Source of the DNA: Molanna angustata
Taxonomy: Eukaryota > Arthropoda > Insecta > Trichoptera > Molannidae
Direction: 5' to 3'
DNA length: 64,000 bases
Assembly (NCBI GenBank): GCA_963576475.1
Contig: OY754973.1
Coordinates: 13,935,773 to 13,999,772, forward strand
Below are positions 22,613 through 34,770 of the stretch, piece by piece (the stretch's first letter is position 1; the number at the start of each line of letters is the position of its first letter). The translations under genes and the position numbers were made by a program. The notes under the pieces are model-generated. The model searched no databases, was not told the DNA's origin, and worked only from the letters and a program-made list of their open reading frames with translations.

Positions 22613-23349
22613 CTTTGGCAATCTACATGCCATAGTGTTGGCGTAGCCAGTACGGAGACGATGGGTATTGGCGCCGCAGTGACGAGAGCTCCCGCCCACA
22701 CCGCTGCTATGGCCGCCTGTGCTGCTGACTGCGAAAGTCGTGGCCGCAGAGGGCGGGTGATGGCGCGATACCTGTCGGCAGCCAGAGCTACCAAAGTGTA
22801 AGCGCTCACCAACACAGACACTGCCTGGGAATAGTTCACCAAGCGGCACAGAGTCACACCGAACGGCCAGTAGTTCAACACCAGCTGGGATACAAACGAA
22901 AACGGCACACAAAACACCGACATCAGAATATCCCCCAGAGCCATATTGGTAATGAAATAGTTTGTCACGGTTCTCATCCTGGGGTTCGAGAGCACTATGT
23001 AACACACGGCACCGTTTCCCAACAACGCCACAAAGAATATTGCTGAATACAAAAATGAGACTATCATTTGAAAGTAGATAGAAGCAATGAAGGTGCCATC
23101 CTCGAACCCCGCCCGGCAATCGGAAGTCTGATTAGTTGTACTCAGGTTGAATGTATCGTTCGGTGCATGGAATACTTTTCCAGGTGTTGATGACTGATGA
23201 GGCACGATAGAGATATTCAATAGCTCTTTCAAAATACCGCCGCTATCGATGCCAGATAACCTCGTTGATAAATCGTAAAGAGATGTTGGTTCATCGAGAA
23301 GAGAAAACGTGGAATTTATTTCCATCTCTGATGTAAGTTTATATCTCAT
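22613..23349 (-). CDS. RYa-R: RYamide receptor, first coding exon (N-terminus to TM4)
   Basis: This exon encodes the first 246 residues of a class A GPCR of the NPY/tachykinin-like group, and I identify it as the arthropod RYamide receptor. In that family the protein sits in the plasma membrane of neurons and target tissue and binds C-terminally RYamide peptides. Residues 1-90 are an extracellular N-terminus with several N-glycosylation sequons (NIS, NDT, NLS, NQT). TM1 is about 93-120 with GN at 111-112. TM2 is 131-153 with the conserved Asp at 140. NYWPFG follows at 159-164, and Cys168 opens TM3, which ends in DRY at 192-194. TM4 is about 211-233. NYSQAVSVLVSAY in TM3 is very close to the fly RYamide receptor as I know it. 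The exon ends at 22613 with AG before GTAAG, so the last codon is split, and it completes exactly with the exon at 2031-2229. An in-frame TAA lies upstream of the chosen ATG; a second ATG eight codons later is possible. Confidence 0.88.
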
Positions 23350-23467
23350 TTTCAGAAATCGATAGAAATTTTACATTTTTATCTGCATTTCGTCGACATT
23401 ATTGCATTATGAATACCGTTGGTAGCGTCGTCATATCGAATAGGTTTCTTCACATTCCATGTTTAAT
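23350..23467 (-). other. Receptor 5' leader with upstream ORFs and a splice acceptor
   Basis: Directly upstream of the start codon the minus strand has TTATCTTTTTCAG with its AG at 23469-23468, a good pyrimidine-rich acceptor. The coding exon probably continues to 23467 and is joined to a non-coding exon further upstream. The leader holds short upstream ORFs: ATG at 23460 (nine codons and stop) and ATG at 23400 (six codons and stop). Use of the acceptor is inferred from sequence only. Confidence 0.5.
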
Positions 23468-23821
23468 CTGAAAAAGATAAAAAATAAATAATTAAATAAA
23501 TATTTTAACGATATTACATTCAAATTCATGGAAAAGGTAACGACAGAACATGACTTTAAAACATATAGCCATTCCACAACTCAACACATCTGAAGCTCAC
23601 CATCATTCCAACTGAAAATTAATAACGACATTATGAAAGAAGGAAATGTAACTATTTTGAACAAGAGACGAACATGTTGTCAGATCCTATGCATGTATTT
23701 TATTTTATATATGTAGTAAACATACATCTTTACAATATAATATTCTTTTACAATTGTTCAAAAAAAATAGCCAACAACAATCAACATGGTGATGTATACG
23801 AACAATTAAAATAGAAAAATC

Positions 23822-24296
23822 ATCGAATATTTTTATTATTGCATATGCGCAAACATTGGATTTTTTTCCCTGTCGGGAGTCAAAGATATTTTTTAACAGG
23901 TTTTTAACTATCTCAATAGAGACGAAGTTGGAATATTTATTGTAGGAGAACCGGGAAATCAAGGCACCTACAATTCTCTCAATAGATGGCGTTACAACAA
24001 AATAAATAAAAAATAATAAGATTGTTGTTCATAATTTCACCCATAGATAGCTGTAGTAAAAATTCCTTATTTTCAAGCGAAAAGAATTTCAGTATTACAA
24101 TATATAGAACTTTCAAAATTGAATTGATAGGGATCTCATTAAAAAGGCATGATTGGTGAACGTTGCGCAAGCGCATAAAGTGATTACGTAAACCAGCCAA
24201 TGACAGGTCGTAAGTCCTGTAGGTGCCTTGATTTCCCGGTTCTCCTACAATAAATATTCCAACTTCGTCTCTATTGAGATAATTAAAAATCTGTTA
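23822..24296. mobile_element. MITE-like element with about 75-bp inverted repeats and 10-11 bp target duplication
   Basis: Arms at about 23897-23972 and 24220-24296 are inverted copies (CAATAGAGACGAAGTTGGAA, GGAGAACCGGGAAATCAAGG). An extra left arm begins CGAATATTTTTATTATTGC. GAAAAATCAT flanks the whole unit on both sides, a likely target duplication. Related copies lie at 30708-30862 (internally deleted) and 49602-49920. Confidence 0.65.
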
Positions 24297-24424
24297 GAAA
24301 AATCATGTTTGTTGAAAAACGAGGAAAGCGTGTCAATACTTTAATTTATTTTTTGTTGTATTGTAGGTACATACTTCTATGATTATTTAATGTATCTTTA
24401 TCAATAAATTGTGAACAAAAGTAA

Positions 24425-24503
24425 TTGGTCTGCCCTTTATTCATTTCATAGTATGTTTTCTTTGTTTATCTTATAAGACTGTATTTTTCCCTTAAATAAA
24501 TAC
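24425..24503 (+). repeat. LINE 3' terminus
   Basis: Same terminus as at 22050-22125: AATTGGTCTGCC, CTTATAAGACTGTATTTTTCCC, then TAAATAAATA. Confidence 0.5.
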
Positions 24504-24589
24504 AGAATAATGTGGTGTTCAATTCTGTCTGTTTACCCCACGAGGGACATGGCGTGATAGCTTGTATAAAATAAATATCTTGATTATAA

Positions 24590-24760
24590 TTAATTTAACA
24601 CAATATTCTTATGATAAATTGCCAAATTCTGGAGACTTACGATAAATTTCGTCACACAGATCCAGACTGAAAACACAATTCGAAAATGTGTCTCCACTGG
24701 AGTCGAACCCAAGACCTTTGACTCGGCAGTCAGATGTATTTTGTCATGCTTTTATAAAAA
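24590..24760 (-). repeat. tRNA-derived SINE, family G copy 1
   Basis: Minus strand: a tRNA-like head with a B box variant (GGGTTCGACTCC, about 24702-24713), then GTGTCTCCACT-complementary sequence, TCAGTCTGGATCTG and the body CGTAAGTCTCCAGAAT. The A-box side is degraded. Same family as 47815-48030 and 50185-50370. An L2-like terminus (GGGCGCTATATAAATTT) follows at about 24786. Confidence 0.55.
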
Positions 24761-24799
24761 GGTGAACGAGCCCACAATGTTCAAAGGGCGCTATATAAA

Positions 24800-25564
24800 T
24801 TTATATTTTTCGTCACGAACCACACAGCGTTACTAAGTAAACATTTTCCAGAATTATTCTAAGGATGTCATGTGATATTTGATATATTCTCGAAAAAATC
24901 CCACTCCGACTCGACCGAGGGCAGACCTTGTTGAGAGAGTAACCATTGTAATTTTTATCTCTTAGTCCCCATAGATTGCCTTCACATCCCTATCAATTCG
25001 AATTGCCTGCAATTTGTGACCCCACCGGAGCCACAAATAACATTAGAGGGTTGAAAAGGTCAAACATTGTTGAATGTTATTGTGATGGCTGGCTGGGAAT
25101 GATTTTCGCTGAATAATATTCATACAAATTTTCACTCATAATTAGATTAAAGTATTTTGAGACTACTCAATTACAAATTTATTGCCAATACATAATGTAC
25201 CTACTCCTAAAAGATGTTCTTGTACTATATAGGTATAAATAAATCATAATTTTAATCTTCCTGTATAAATCATATAAAAATGGGGCACAGTGGCAGGTTT
25301 ATTGCCTTCTAGCAATGTTTTCCAACCAGCCGTATCAATTTATTGAGGTATTCTTGGTGTTTTTATAATTACTAAAAAATATTATTATTATTCATCACTT
25401 CAATAAAAGAAAAATTACGGAAAAATCAACGTCAGTTTTTTTTAATATGCCATTCAATAATATATTTTGGTATAAACATAATATTATTTGTCCCTTATAA
25501 CTGAAACCAATGCATATTGAATAAGAATAAATTATTTAGTTCAGCTATTTATATAAATTATTTA
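24800..25564. other. Non-coding, one fragment of repeat D
   Basis: AT-rich DNA. At 25275-25330 is a piece of repeat D (GGCACAGTGGCAGGTTTATT), also seen at 29245-29330 and 41210-41285. Nothing else recognised. Confidence 0.4.
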
Positions 25565-26195
25565 TTTCTCTTAGTAAATCGACAGTTTTAACTTTAGTCC
25601 CGTGTAAGAGAATTGTATGGAGTAGTGTATTGTGTGCATGGTTTTTCCGACTTTAAAAAAACCACCAATTTACCAAATAGAGGCTTCGCAGCATATATTA
25701 TATGCCTATATACATACATCAACTTTTCGGGGTAAAATATTAAGTGTGTCAGTGTCAGTCCTATCCTTATAATCTTTGCCGCGTGATGCAAAGAGATCAA
25801 AATTTCAGAAAATGTAGAAAACAAAGCAAATAATTTATTTTCAGGATTTTGAATGCTTGCAATAAAATATATATTTATTTGGAAAATTAAATTTGTCAAA
25901 AAATACCTATTTTCTCTAATAAAAAAAATTAGATACCTTGGAACTTTTTAAAAAAAAAAACGAGTTTTAGGTATGGTATTTGTCTAGATTTATCCAATTT
26001 TTAAGCGTTCTAGCTTTTATGGTTTTTAAGATATGTGGAAAATTAAAAAAAAAAACAAAATGTTGATTACCCATGACTGGAACGAAACTTCAAAATTCTG
26101 AGTGTATAACTTTTGTAGGACCTAAATTTTCTGTACCTTCAGATTTATTAGCTCTGTGCATCAAGGGGATCAATCACACACACACATAACTCGAG
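25565..26195. repeat. Two diverged family A fragments, head to head
   Basis: 25565-25910 reads like family A in plus orientation (AGAGGCTTCGCAGCATATAT is shared), but the CCAACTGTCGAT end is eroded. 25911-26195 reads in minus orientation (GCGTTCTAGCTTTTATGGTT, TTCAAAATTCTGAGT, a CACACACA run). Both are much older than the copies at 3-12 kb. Confidence 0.55.
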
Positions 26196-26879
26196 AACGG
26201 CTGAAGATTGCACTTGTAGAATATAATATAAAATCTCTTAAACCTATAGTTCTCATTAATTTAAAGGCTTTCCGGTTCCCACCTTCCCTTTAGCACATCT
26301 CTCAGTATTGGGTTATTTTGAGATATTTACCTTCTTAGAATCCCAAACCCCATTTCCTAAGTCTAAAATTCCACCCTTCTTCATGAACTCTACACCCCTT
26401 TTGGAGAATTTACTGATTGGAATAATATTTTAATTCTATTTTTAACTTCGGAATTTTCATTCTTCCGTTTTGACTGAAAGAAATAATGGACTTATTACTC
26501 AATCGTAAAGAAATAAATTTGAAAAAATCAAAGAACATTTTCAATGAAACAAGTCGTTTTCTTTTTCTTTGCCTTTATCCCCTAAGTCGAGGTCGGCTCT
26601 CCTGGTACGTAATAGCCAGGGAACTCTGTCGTGGATCGTCAAGGTATCGATGCTGTCCCCCGATGTTCAATTGAAACAAGTATATTAAAAAAAAAATAAG
26701 GACACCCCTTTCAAAGTTTCCTTCATATTGAAATGTTATTGTTTAAATAATTCATATAAATTCTCCAAGTTTTATCCAATAAGTATAGCAATAAACGTAC
26801 CTCAGTGAATATTTTGTAAACAAGCGAAGGACAATCGAATTCTCTCGATTTTGTACCTATAACCTTGCATGCTTTTTAA
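26196..26879. other. Non-coding, nothing recognised
   Basis: AT-rich sequence with no confident feature. A 62-codon ORF at 26486 has no recognisable domain. Confidence 0.4.
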
Positions 26880-27150
<271 letters not shown>

Positions 27151-27169
27151 TTGATATACAAAATTGTCC

Positions 27170-27369
27170 NNNNNNNNNNNNNNNNNNNNNNNNNNNNNNN
27201 NNNNNNNNNNNNNNNNNNNNNNNNNNNNNNNNNNNNNNNNNNNNNNNNNNNNNNNNNNNNNNNNNNNNNNNNNNNNNNNNNNNNNNNNNNNNNNNNNNNN
27301 NNNNNNNNNNNNNNNNNNNNNNNNNNNNNNNNNNNNNNNNNNNNNNNNNNNNNNNNNNNNNNNNNNNNN
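27170..27369. other. Assembly gap (200 N)
   Basis: Exactly 200 Ns between the (AAAT)n array and the left arm of a large palindrome. The true length is unknown. Confidence 0.99.
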
Positions 27370-27663
27370 GGGGATAACCCGCGTCAAATTCTGATTCCGA
27401 GAGAATCAGTCGTCTGCCGACGTTTCGTCTGAATCACATCAGACATTTTCTAAAGGCGCCTTGTTAATAAATTTTCGTCTCGAGGGATAGTGCACGCACG
27501 TCCGTTCGAGTCGAAAGCTTACTACCAAGTGACGTGCGTGCACTATCCCTCGAGACGAAATTTATTAACAAGGCGCCTTTAGAAAATGTCTGATGTGATT
27601 CAGACGAAACGTCGGCAGACGACTGATTCTCTCGGGAATCAGAATTTGACGCGGGTTATCCCC
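27370..27663. repeat. Large palindrome of Penelope-type terminal blocks
   Basis: Two 133-bp arms (27370-27502 and 27531-27663) are near-perfect reverse complements around a 28-bp spacer. The arms contain GACGTTTCG, a small hairpin (TCTGAATCACATCAGA) and CATTTTC, in the order seen in the Penelope blocks at 35871-36078 and 37063-37256. The right arm continues into sequence related to those blocks and then (TA)n. The left arm ends at the gap. Confidence 0.7.
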
Positions 27664-27711
27664 AAAATACTTAATAATAACATATTTTGTACTCGCGAAA
27701 ACCTTAGATTT

Positions 27712-28243
<532 letters not shown>

Positions 28244-28439
28244 TCCCACTACATTTTTTGCGTCCGCCAAATATCCGACAGATCGGCGTCCACCACTTCT
28301 ACTTATTATTTTAGGTTTATGTCAGTGAATTTAGAGCTATTTGTTGCTCACAATCATTGTAGCCATAAGGTTTTTCTTGTAAATTGAAAAATATAAATAT
28401 TCAGTTTTATCCTATTTTGGTACGTTTGACACGTCATTT

Positions 28440-28750
28440 TCATACTTGCGTCCATGTGTATATTTTTTGTATATTTTACAAATATCTTCCTATAGTTTTC
28501 ACGTCCATTTTTTTATCTTTATTACTGCGTCCGGTGTATATTTTTTGTATATTTTATATATTTCTTCATATAGTTTTCACGTCCATTTTTCTATCTTTAT
28601 TACTACTTCCGGTGTATATTAAAAACTTTCCTATGCATAATTGACATCATACTTGCGTCCATGTGTATATTTTTCAATATTTTATATATTTCGTATATTT
28701 TATATAGTTTTCACGTCCATTTGTTCTAGCTTTATTACTACGCCTTCTGT
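28440..28750. repeat. Degenerate tandem repeat, roughly 80-120 bp period, three units
   Basis: Units start near 28448, 28528 and 28653. They share GTGTATATTTTT, a TATAGTTTTCACGTCCATTT core and TTTATTACT. A short local satellite without coding capacity. Confidence 0.6.
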
Positions 28751-29404
28751 ACACAGGCGATTTCTTAGTGTGTACATAAGTGCACTACACTGCCTTCTAA
28801 AATTAATAAATATATATTATATCCAAAAAACTTATTCAAAACACTTGCCAAAATACGTTATAATGGTACCTAGTAACTTTGTTAGTAGATGCGTGTTTGT
28901 ATATAGCGCCGAAATTCGTATATTATAGGATTGTGTGCATAATTTATATGAACGTAATTTTTCTACATATTATCTCATAGTAATACGAAATTTTGCCGAT
29001 CCGTGATTGTGAGCGACACAGATAGCGCTTCATTGGTATGTGTTAGAAAAGGACAGAACACTGTCCCGGTCCCTGCTTTGCTCCAGACATGCGTATTGAA
29101 GACATCATATAAATACTAGGTACATCATATAAATTTAATATGTACCCAAACATTATTTCTTTCAAAATAAATTATAGAATAAAACAAAATTCAAAGCTCG
29201 CCATTGAAAAAATATATATAAAATTTAAAAATAATAATAAATACTTCCTTGCACCCTGTGCATGTGGCCATTTCATTGCTATTCGACAATTTCATCTAAT
29301 TTATTTACCTAGTGTTTCCAGCCCCGATAAGCAAGAGTTACGTGAGAAATAATTTTAAATAAATTTATAAACATGAAAGTAGATACCTACATAATATATT
29401 ATAA
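28751..29404. other. Non-coding, one fragment of repeat D
   Basis: AT-rich. Repeat D fragment at 29245-29330 (TTGCACCCTGTGCATGTGGC, CAGCCCCGATAAGC). Nothing else recognised. Confidence 0.4.
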
Positions 29405-30195
29405 TATTGTGTATAGGCGACTGCCATAGAAATCGTATGAAGCAATGTCGTCACTAAATTCAATTTATGTAAATTTGAGATGTACTACTACAATGTTACT
29501 ATGTTTTATAGAAAATTAAATTATCTATTTGGATTGTTTCGGTTTTTTCGATATTATTAAAAACTAAGGAAATATAGGCAGTTAAACACATAAATTTAAA
29601 AAAATGTTTTTCTTAATAAAAAATGTTTGAGAAACTCTGGAATTTTTTTGAAAAAACTTGTTTGAGATTTTGTATTTGTCTATGTTCGTACCAATTTTCA
29701 GCGTTCAAGCTTTTATGGTTTCTGAGATATATGGAAAAATAAAGTAAAAATTCAAAAGTTGATAACCCCTGACTGAAACAAAAATTCAAAATTCTGAGTA
29801 TAAAAGTTTTGTAGGCCTTTAACTATTTATGCATTCTGAAGTTTTGGGCTCTGTAAATTGAGCAGATCAAAAGTTATAAGGGGAGACGGACACACACACA
29901 CACACCCTCACACACACACACACACACACATGCACGCACGCACGCACGCATGCACGCACGCACGCACGCACAAGCACACGCACACGCACACAAAACTCAC
30001 ACGAAATATTTTACTCCGAATTCTGAGTAAATCCGTGTATGGAACATATATGCTGTGAAGCACTATGTTGGTGTTTTATGACTTGGAAAAGCCGTGAAAA
30101 AAGTAGACCCTGCGTACAATTCTCGCGTATCCTGGCTTGAAACATTGTCGATATGTTAAGAGAACAAAGTTCTCTTAAACAAATCGACAGTTGAA
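29405..30195 (-). mobile_element. Helitron-like element, family A copy 4 (3' truncated)
   Basis: Lacks the roughly 300 bp with the hairpin and CTAG end, but keeps the 5' end (eroded TTCAACTGTCGAT at 30195). The microsatellite at 29890-29993 has diversified into CACACA and GCAC units. Confidence 0.7.
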
Positions 30196-30232
30196 ATATG
30201 TAATTAAGATAAACGCAAAAAACAATAAGAAA

Positions 30233-30622
30233 CTAGTTGCATGTAATACATGAGATCCAACTATCGATAACGATAGTATGTTAGTTGAAGAATAAGTACC
30301 AAACTATAAACCCATAAATCCAAATTATTGAATATTTTAAGATATTTTGTTTTCTATACAACAGATGTAGGTATGTATGTCTAGATAGGACAGTATGGAG
30401 GTCAGTCCTTTTTTCCAACCAGAATATGAAAACAGCATGATGGTATGATGGACGACATTATATAGAATATGATATTTGCTGCGAAGCTTCTAAGTTTGTG
30501 TTTTTTGCATGCAATAAGTCCACTATGGTAGGTATACAAAATGTTCCTAATACGCGCATCTTGGCTTAGTACTGTCGATATGTTTAGATAAATAAATTTT
30601 CTTAAACAAATCGACAGTTGGA
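30233..30622 (-). mobile_element. Helitron-like element, family A copy 5 (internally deleted, 390 bp)
   Basis: Both ends are present: TCCAACTGTCGAT at 30622, and hairpin plus CTAG at 30233. The middle, including the microsatellite, is missing. T follows CTAG as expected. Confidence 0.7.
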
Positions 30623-30707
30623 TTACATAAACATCAACCATTATACACAGTTAGTACAACATCTGCCGGGTTTGTAATATTTTTAAATTTTGTTGAAAGT
30701 ATCATTA

Positions 30708-30862
30708 ACAGATTTTTAATTATCTCAATAGAGACGAAGTTGGAATATTTATTGTAGGAGAACCGGGAAATCAAGGCACCTACAGGGCTTAAATATCATT
30801 GACTCCCGACAGAAAAAAAATCCAATGTTTGCGCATATGCAATAATACAAATATTCGAAGTA
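30708..30862. mobile_element. Deleted relative of the MITE at 23822-24296
   Basis: Carries one inverted-repeat arm (GGAGAACCGGGAAATCAAGG) joined directly to the outer arm (GACTCCCGACAG to AATATTCG). AAGTATCATT flanks both sides, so the deleted form itself appears to have inserted. Confidence 0.6.
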
Positions 30863-31285
30863 TCATTATTATTTATTTTCTTCGCAAATACACGATACTG
30901 TGGTGGGTTCGAAAAAGAATGTGTAACAAGAGTTAAGTAATACGATCGCTAATCAATGTGTAATCTGATCTGCGTGACGAACGGGAAGTCTATAATACAA
31001 GCCTAAATCCCTTTTACGGAAATGTAGAAATTATGTTTACCACTAACGAATTTCTATTTAAGCCGGGACGCGGCCAATCTATGGTTTGAAAAAAGGTAAA
31101 GTAATTATACTCACTCCTCAAAAATTCACTCAATGATTTAAATAATATACGGAGTAAATGAAATGACCCTTAACTTGTCACGAACAAATACGCGGCCGTC
31201 GATACAAATATTAGATAGACCAAGATAATGGACTCGCGATTGTTTATTTAACACTAGTATCCGTAGGTTGCATTCTCTTTGAACA
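30863..31285. other. Non-coding, nothing recognised
   Basis: AT-rich spacer between a MITE and family A copy 6. No feature recognised. Confidence 0.4.
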
Positions 31286-31831
31286 CTAGTTGCATGTAAC
31301 ACATGAGATCCAACTGTCGATAGCGATAGCATGTATAGTTGAATAATAAGTACCAAACTATAGACCCTTAGATTATATATAATTCTATGTATAAACCCAT
31401 AAATCGAAATTATTGAATATTTTAAGATATTTTTTTATACAACACATGTAGGTAAGTATGTCAAGATAGGATAGTATGGAGGTCAGTCCTTTTGTCCTAC
31501 CCAGAGAATGAAAACAGCATGATGGTATGTATGTATGTTTGGAGATTAATTATCAAACTATTAAGTTTTCTTTGATATCGTGGTATAGGTGACTGCCATA
31601 CAAATTGTATGAAGCAATGTCGTCACTAAATTCAATATTTATAAAATATTGTTAAAAAAAATAAGATAGACTACTACAATGCTAATATTATTTATAGAAA
31701 ATTATATTATCTAGTTAGGGTAAATCGACTTTTTTCGATATTTTAAAAACTTTGGAAATATAGGCAGTTAAACACATAAATTTATAATAAAAAAAATATT
31801 TTTTACCACACACAGACACACGAAATGTTCT
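31286..31831 (-). mobile_element. Helitron-like element, family A copy 6 (5' truncated)
   Basis: Hairpin and CTAG end at 31286, intact to the microsatellite (CACACACAGACACAC at about 31805). It stops at TTCTAAAATAAATAAAA before the 5' end. Confidence 0.7.
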
Positions 31832-31844
31832 AAAATAAATAAAA

Positions 31845-32380
31845 CTAGTAGCATGTAACACATGAGATCCAACTGTCGATAGCGATAGTTGAAGAATAAG
31901 TAGGTACCAAAATATAAACACTTAAATCGAAATTATAGAATATTTTAAGATATTTTGTTATCTTTACAACACATGTAGGTATGTATGTCAAGATAGGACA
32001 GTATGGAGGTCAGTCCTTTTTTCTACCCAGAATATGAAAACAGCATGATGGTATGTATGTATGTATGTTTGGAGATGAAGTATCAAATTATTGAGTCTTC
32101 TTAGATATTGTGTATATTGTGTAGATATTGTGTACCTACTATACAAATTGTATGAAGCAATGTCGTCACTAAATTCAATATATATAAAATATTGTTAAAA
32201 AAAATTCAGATACACTACTACATACAAATATTATTTATAGAAAATTATATAATCTAGTTGGGGTATTTCGACTTTTTTCGATATTTTTATTTAGACCCTA
32301 CATACAATTCTCGCGTATCCGCTTGAAACATTGTCGATATGTTAAGAGAACAAAATTCTTTTGAACAAATCGACAGTTGA
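31845..32380 (-). mobile_element. Helitron-like element, family A copy 7 (internally deleted)
   Basis: CTAG end at 31845, and an eroded 5' end (TTCAACTGTCGAT) at 32380. The centre is lost between the TTTTTTCGATATTTT block and ACATACAATTCTCGCG. Same orientation as copies 4-9. Confidence 0.7.
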
Positions 32381-32448
32381 ATCAATGTTAAAGAACTAAA
32401 ACACTGAACGAAAATCAATATTCGATTGAAATCTTGACTATTATAAAA

Positions 32449-32695
32449 CTAGTTACATGTAATACATGAGATCCAATTGTCGATAGCGATAGTATGTATA
32501 GTTGAAAAATAAGAAGTACCAAACTATAAAATCATTAATCGAAATTATTGAATATTTTAAGATATTTTGTTTTCTATACAACACATATAGGTATGTATGT
32601 ATGTTAGATAGGACAGTATGGAAGTCAGTCCTTTTCTCCGACCCGGAATATGAAAACAGCATGATGGTTTGTATGTATGTTTGGAGATTAATAAA
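32449..32695 (-). mobile_element. Helitron-like element, family A copy 8 (3' fragment)
   Basis: CTAG end and hairpin at 32449, then about 245 bp of the 3' part up to GTTTGGAGATTAAT. The rest is missing. Confidence 0.65.
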
Positions 32696-32787
32696 ATATA
32701 TTATAGGCATCGAAAATAAACTATAAAATAAACCAAGCTTTAAAATATTCTCATATCATTTATATTAATTTAATGGATGGATGGGTC

Positions 32788-33140
32788 GATGGCAGAGCGG
32801 CTAGCGCGCTGGGCTGGTAATCCAGTGGTCGCGAGTTCGAATCCTGTCTCGACCGATTTCGTTTACCTATAGCACATGTATTTATTTGATTTTTTTAGGG
32901 AACGTAGGAAGATGTATATGTACTTGTTTAACAAGGACATATTCATTTTTTATATTTAAAAAAAAATATATTAATAAAGATGCCGGTGTGTCGACAAAAA
33001 TGCGCATGGCATGCTTTTTTATAGGATAATGCACACCCGTTCACCTGCCGATGGTTACCCCACATTGTGTGGAACACAGTGAGGATCGATCCATGATAGT
33101 GTACAGTATGATACCAATGATTAACAATAAAATGAATGAG
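32788..33140 (+). mobile_element. tRNA-derived SINE (Thr-like head)
   Basis: The head has an A box (TGGCAGAGCGG), a 17-nt anticodon arm CTGGGCTGGTAATCCAG whose loop would show anticodon GGT, and a B box (AGTTCGAATCC). GGTCGA pairs with TCGACC as an acceptor stem, but the T stem pairs poorly. A 280-bp body follows, with TGGTTACCCCACATTGTG and an ATAAAATGAATGAG tail. I call it a SINE and not a working tRNA gene. Confidence 0.65.
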
Positions 33141-33359
33141 TTTGTTAATTTTTTATTTATTTACATAAGGTACTAAAAATATAATAATTAAACAATAATA
33201 GTAGGTATTCAACAATCATTTCGAAATGAATGTTGTGTACTATTCAATATCATATTCTAAATAATGATAGACGACAATTTATTTATTAAATATCTGTAAC
33301 ACTGAAAGATAATTAATATCAATATGTTAAGTTAATTTTTTAATCAACAGATATACATA

Positions 33360-33530
33360 TTTAGAAAATAAAACACTGAACGAAAACCAATATTAACATA
33401 CGATTGAAACCTCGACTATTTTATATTATGAACATTCGATTGAAACCTTGAGGAACTCAAACACTGAACGAAAATGAATATCAACATTCGATTGAAAACT
33501 CGTCTATTATAAAATAAGACGATTTTTTTA
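33360..33530. repeat. Short degenerate direct repeats
   Basis: ACACTGAACGAAAA followed by ATTCGATTGAAA occurs at about 33370 and 33460, and also at 32402, just before family A copy 8. The host sequence around copies 8 and 9 has been duplicated. Confidence 0.5.
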
Positions 33531-33547
33531 CCAACAGATTTTTAAAA

Positions 33548-34770
33548 TTAGTTGCATGTAACACATGAGATCCAACTGTCGATAGCGATAGTATGTATAT
33601 AGTTGAAGAATAAGTATCAAACTATAAACCCATAAATATAAATTGTTTAATATTTAAAGATATTTGGTTTTCTATACAACACATTACCTAGGTATTTATT
33701 TATTTATTTATTTATTTAGGGACAAATACAGTCTTAAAATACTAAAATAGTATAATACACTATAAAATAAAAATAAACAGACCAATTACATATGTCCACA
33801 GATATTAAATATGAAACATTTTAAACATCATTAATTTAAATATAACTAAGATGTATGTTTGCCTGTGACGGGAAAGGAAGGGAAGAGAAAAAAAAGGATG
33901 GGAAAAGGATTGTGACAGTTAAATTATGTATGTATGTCAAGATAGGATAGTATGGAGGTCAGTCCTTTGATCCTACCCAGAATATGAAAACAGCATGATG
34001 GTATGTATGTATGTTTGGAGATTAGTATCAAACAATTAAGTCTTCTTAGATATTGTGTGTAGGCGACTGCCATACAAATTGTATGAAGGAATGTCGTCAC
34101 TAAATTCAATTTTTATAAAAATTGTTAAAAAGAATTTGAGATGTGCTAATACAATGGTTATATTTTTTATAGAAAATAAAATTATCTAGTTGGGGTGTTT
34201 CGGTTTTTTCAATGTTTTTAAAAAAATTGGAAATATAGGCAGTTAAACTCATAAAATTTTCATAAAAAAATATTTTTCTTATTAAAAAATGTTTGAGAAA
34301 CCCGGGATTTTTTTTTTAAATACTCATTTGATATTTTGTGTTTGTCTATATTTATACCAATTTTCAGCGTTCTAGCTTTTATGGTTTCTGAGATATATGG
34401 AAAAATATACCAAAATTTCAAAAGTTTATAACCCCTGACTGAAACAAAAATTCAAAATTCTAAGTATAAAAGTTTTGTAGGCCTATAAATTTTTATATAT
34501 TCTGAAATTTTGGGCTCTGTAAATTGAGCGGATCAAAAGTTATAAGAGGGGACGGACACACAGACACACAAAACTCACATAAATGTTCTACTCCGTATTC
34601 TGAGTAAATCCATGTAAAGGAACATATATGCTGCGAGGCCTCTAGTTGATGTTATAAGCATGCAAAAAGTCCACTACGCCATAAAAAATGTTCTTTCGTA
34701 CACGCATCTTGGTTTAATAAGGACGATTCATTCAGAGAATTGAATTCTCATAAACGAATCGACAGTTGGA
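33548..34770 (-). mobile_element. Helitron-like element, family A copy 9, split by a LINE tail
   Basis: 3' end at 33548 (CTAA instead of CTAG), 5' end GTTGGA at 34770. A LINE 3' end is inserted at 33697-33922. The microsatellite has shrunk to GACACACAGACACAC (about 34553). Confidence 0.7.
33697..33922 (-). mobile_element. LINE 3' end inserted in family A copy 9
   Basis: Minus strand: AATTGGTCTGTTTATT, TTTTAAGACTGTATTTGTCCC, then (TAAA)n. Same terminus as at 22050 and 24425. The A sequence resumes on both sides. Confidence 0.65.

Noticed and set aside
22589..23119. 176-codon minus-strand ORF overlapping the receptor
   Set aside because: Out-of-frame shadow of the GC-rich receptor exon.
32788..32862. 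A tRNA-Thr (anticodon GGT) gene
   Set aside because: Poor T stem, an anticodon not normally used in animal nuclear genomes, and it is followed by a SINE body found elsewhere in the window.
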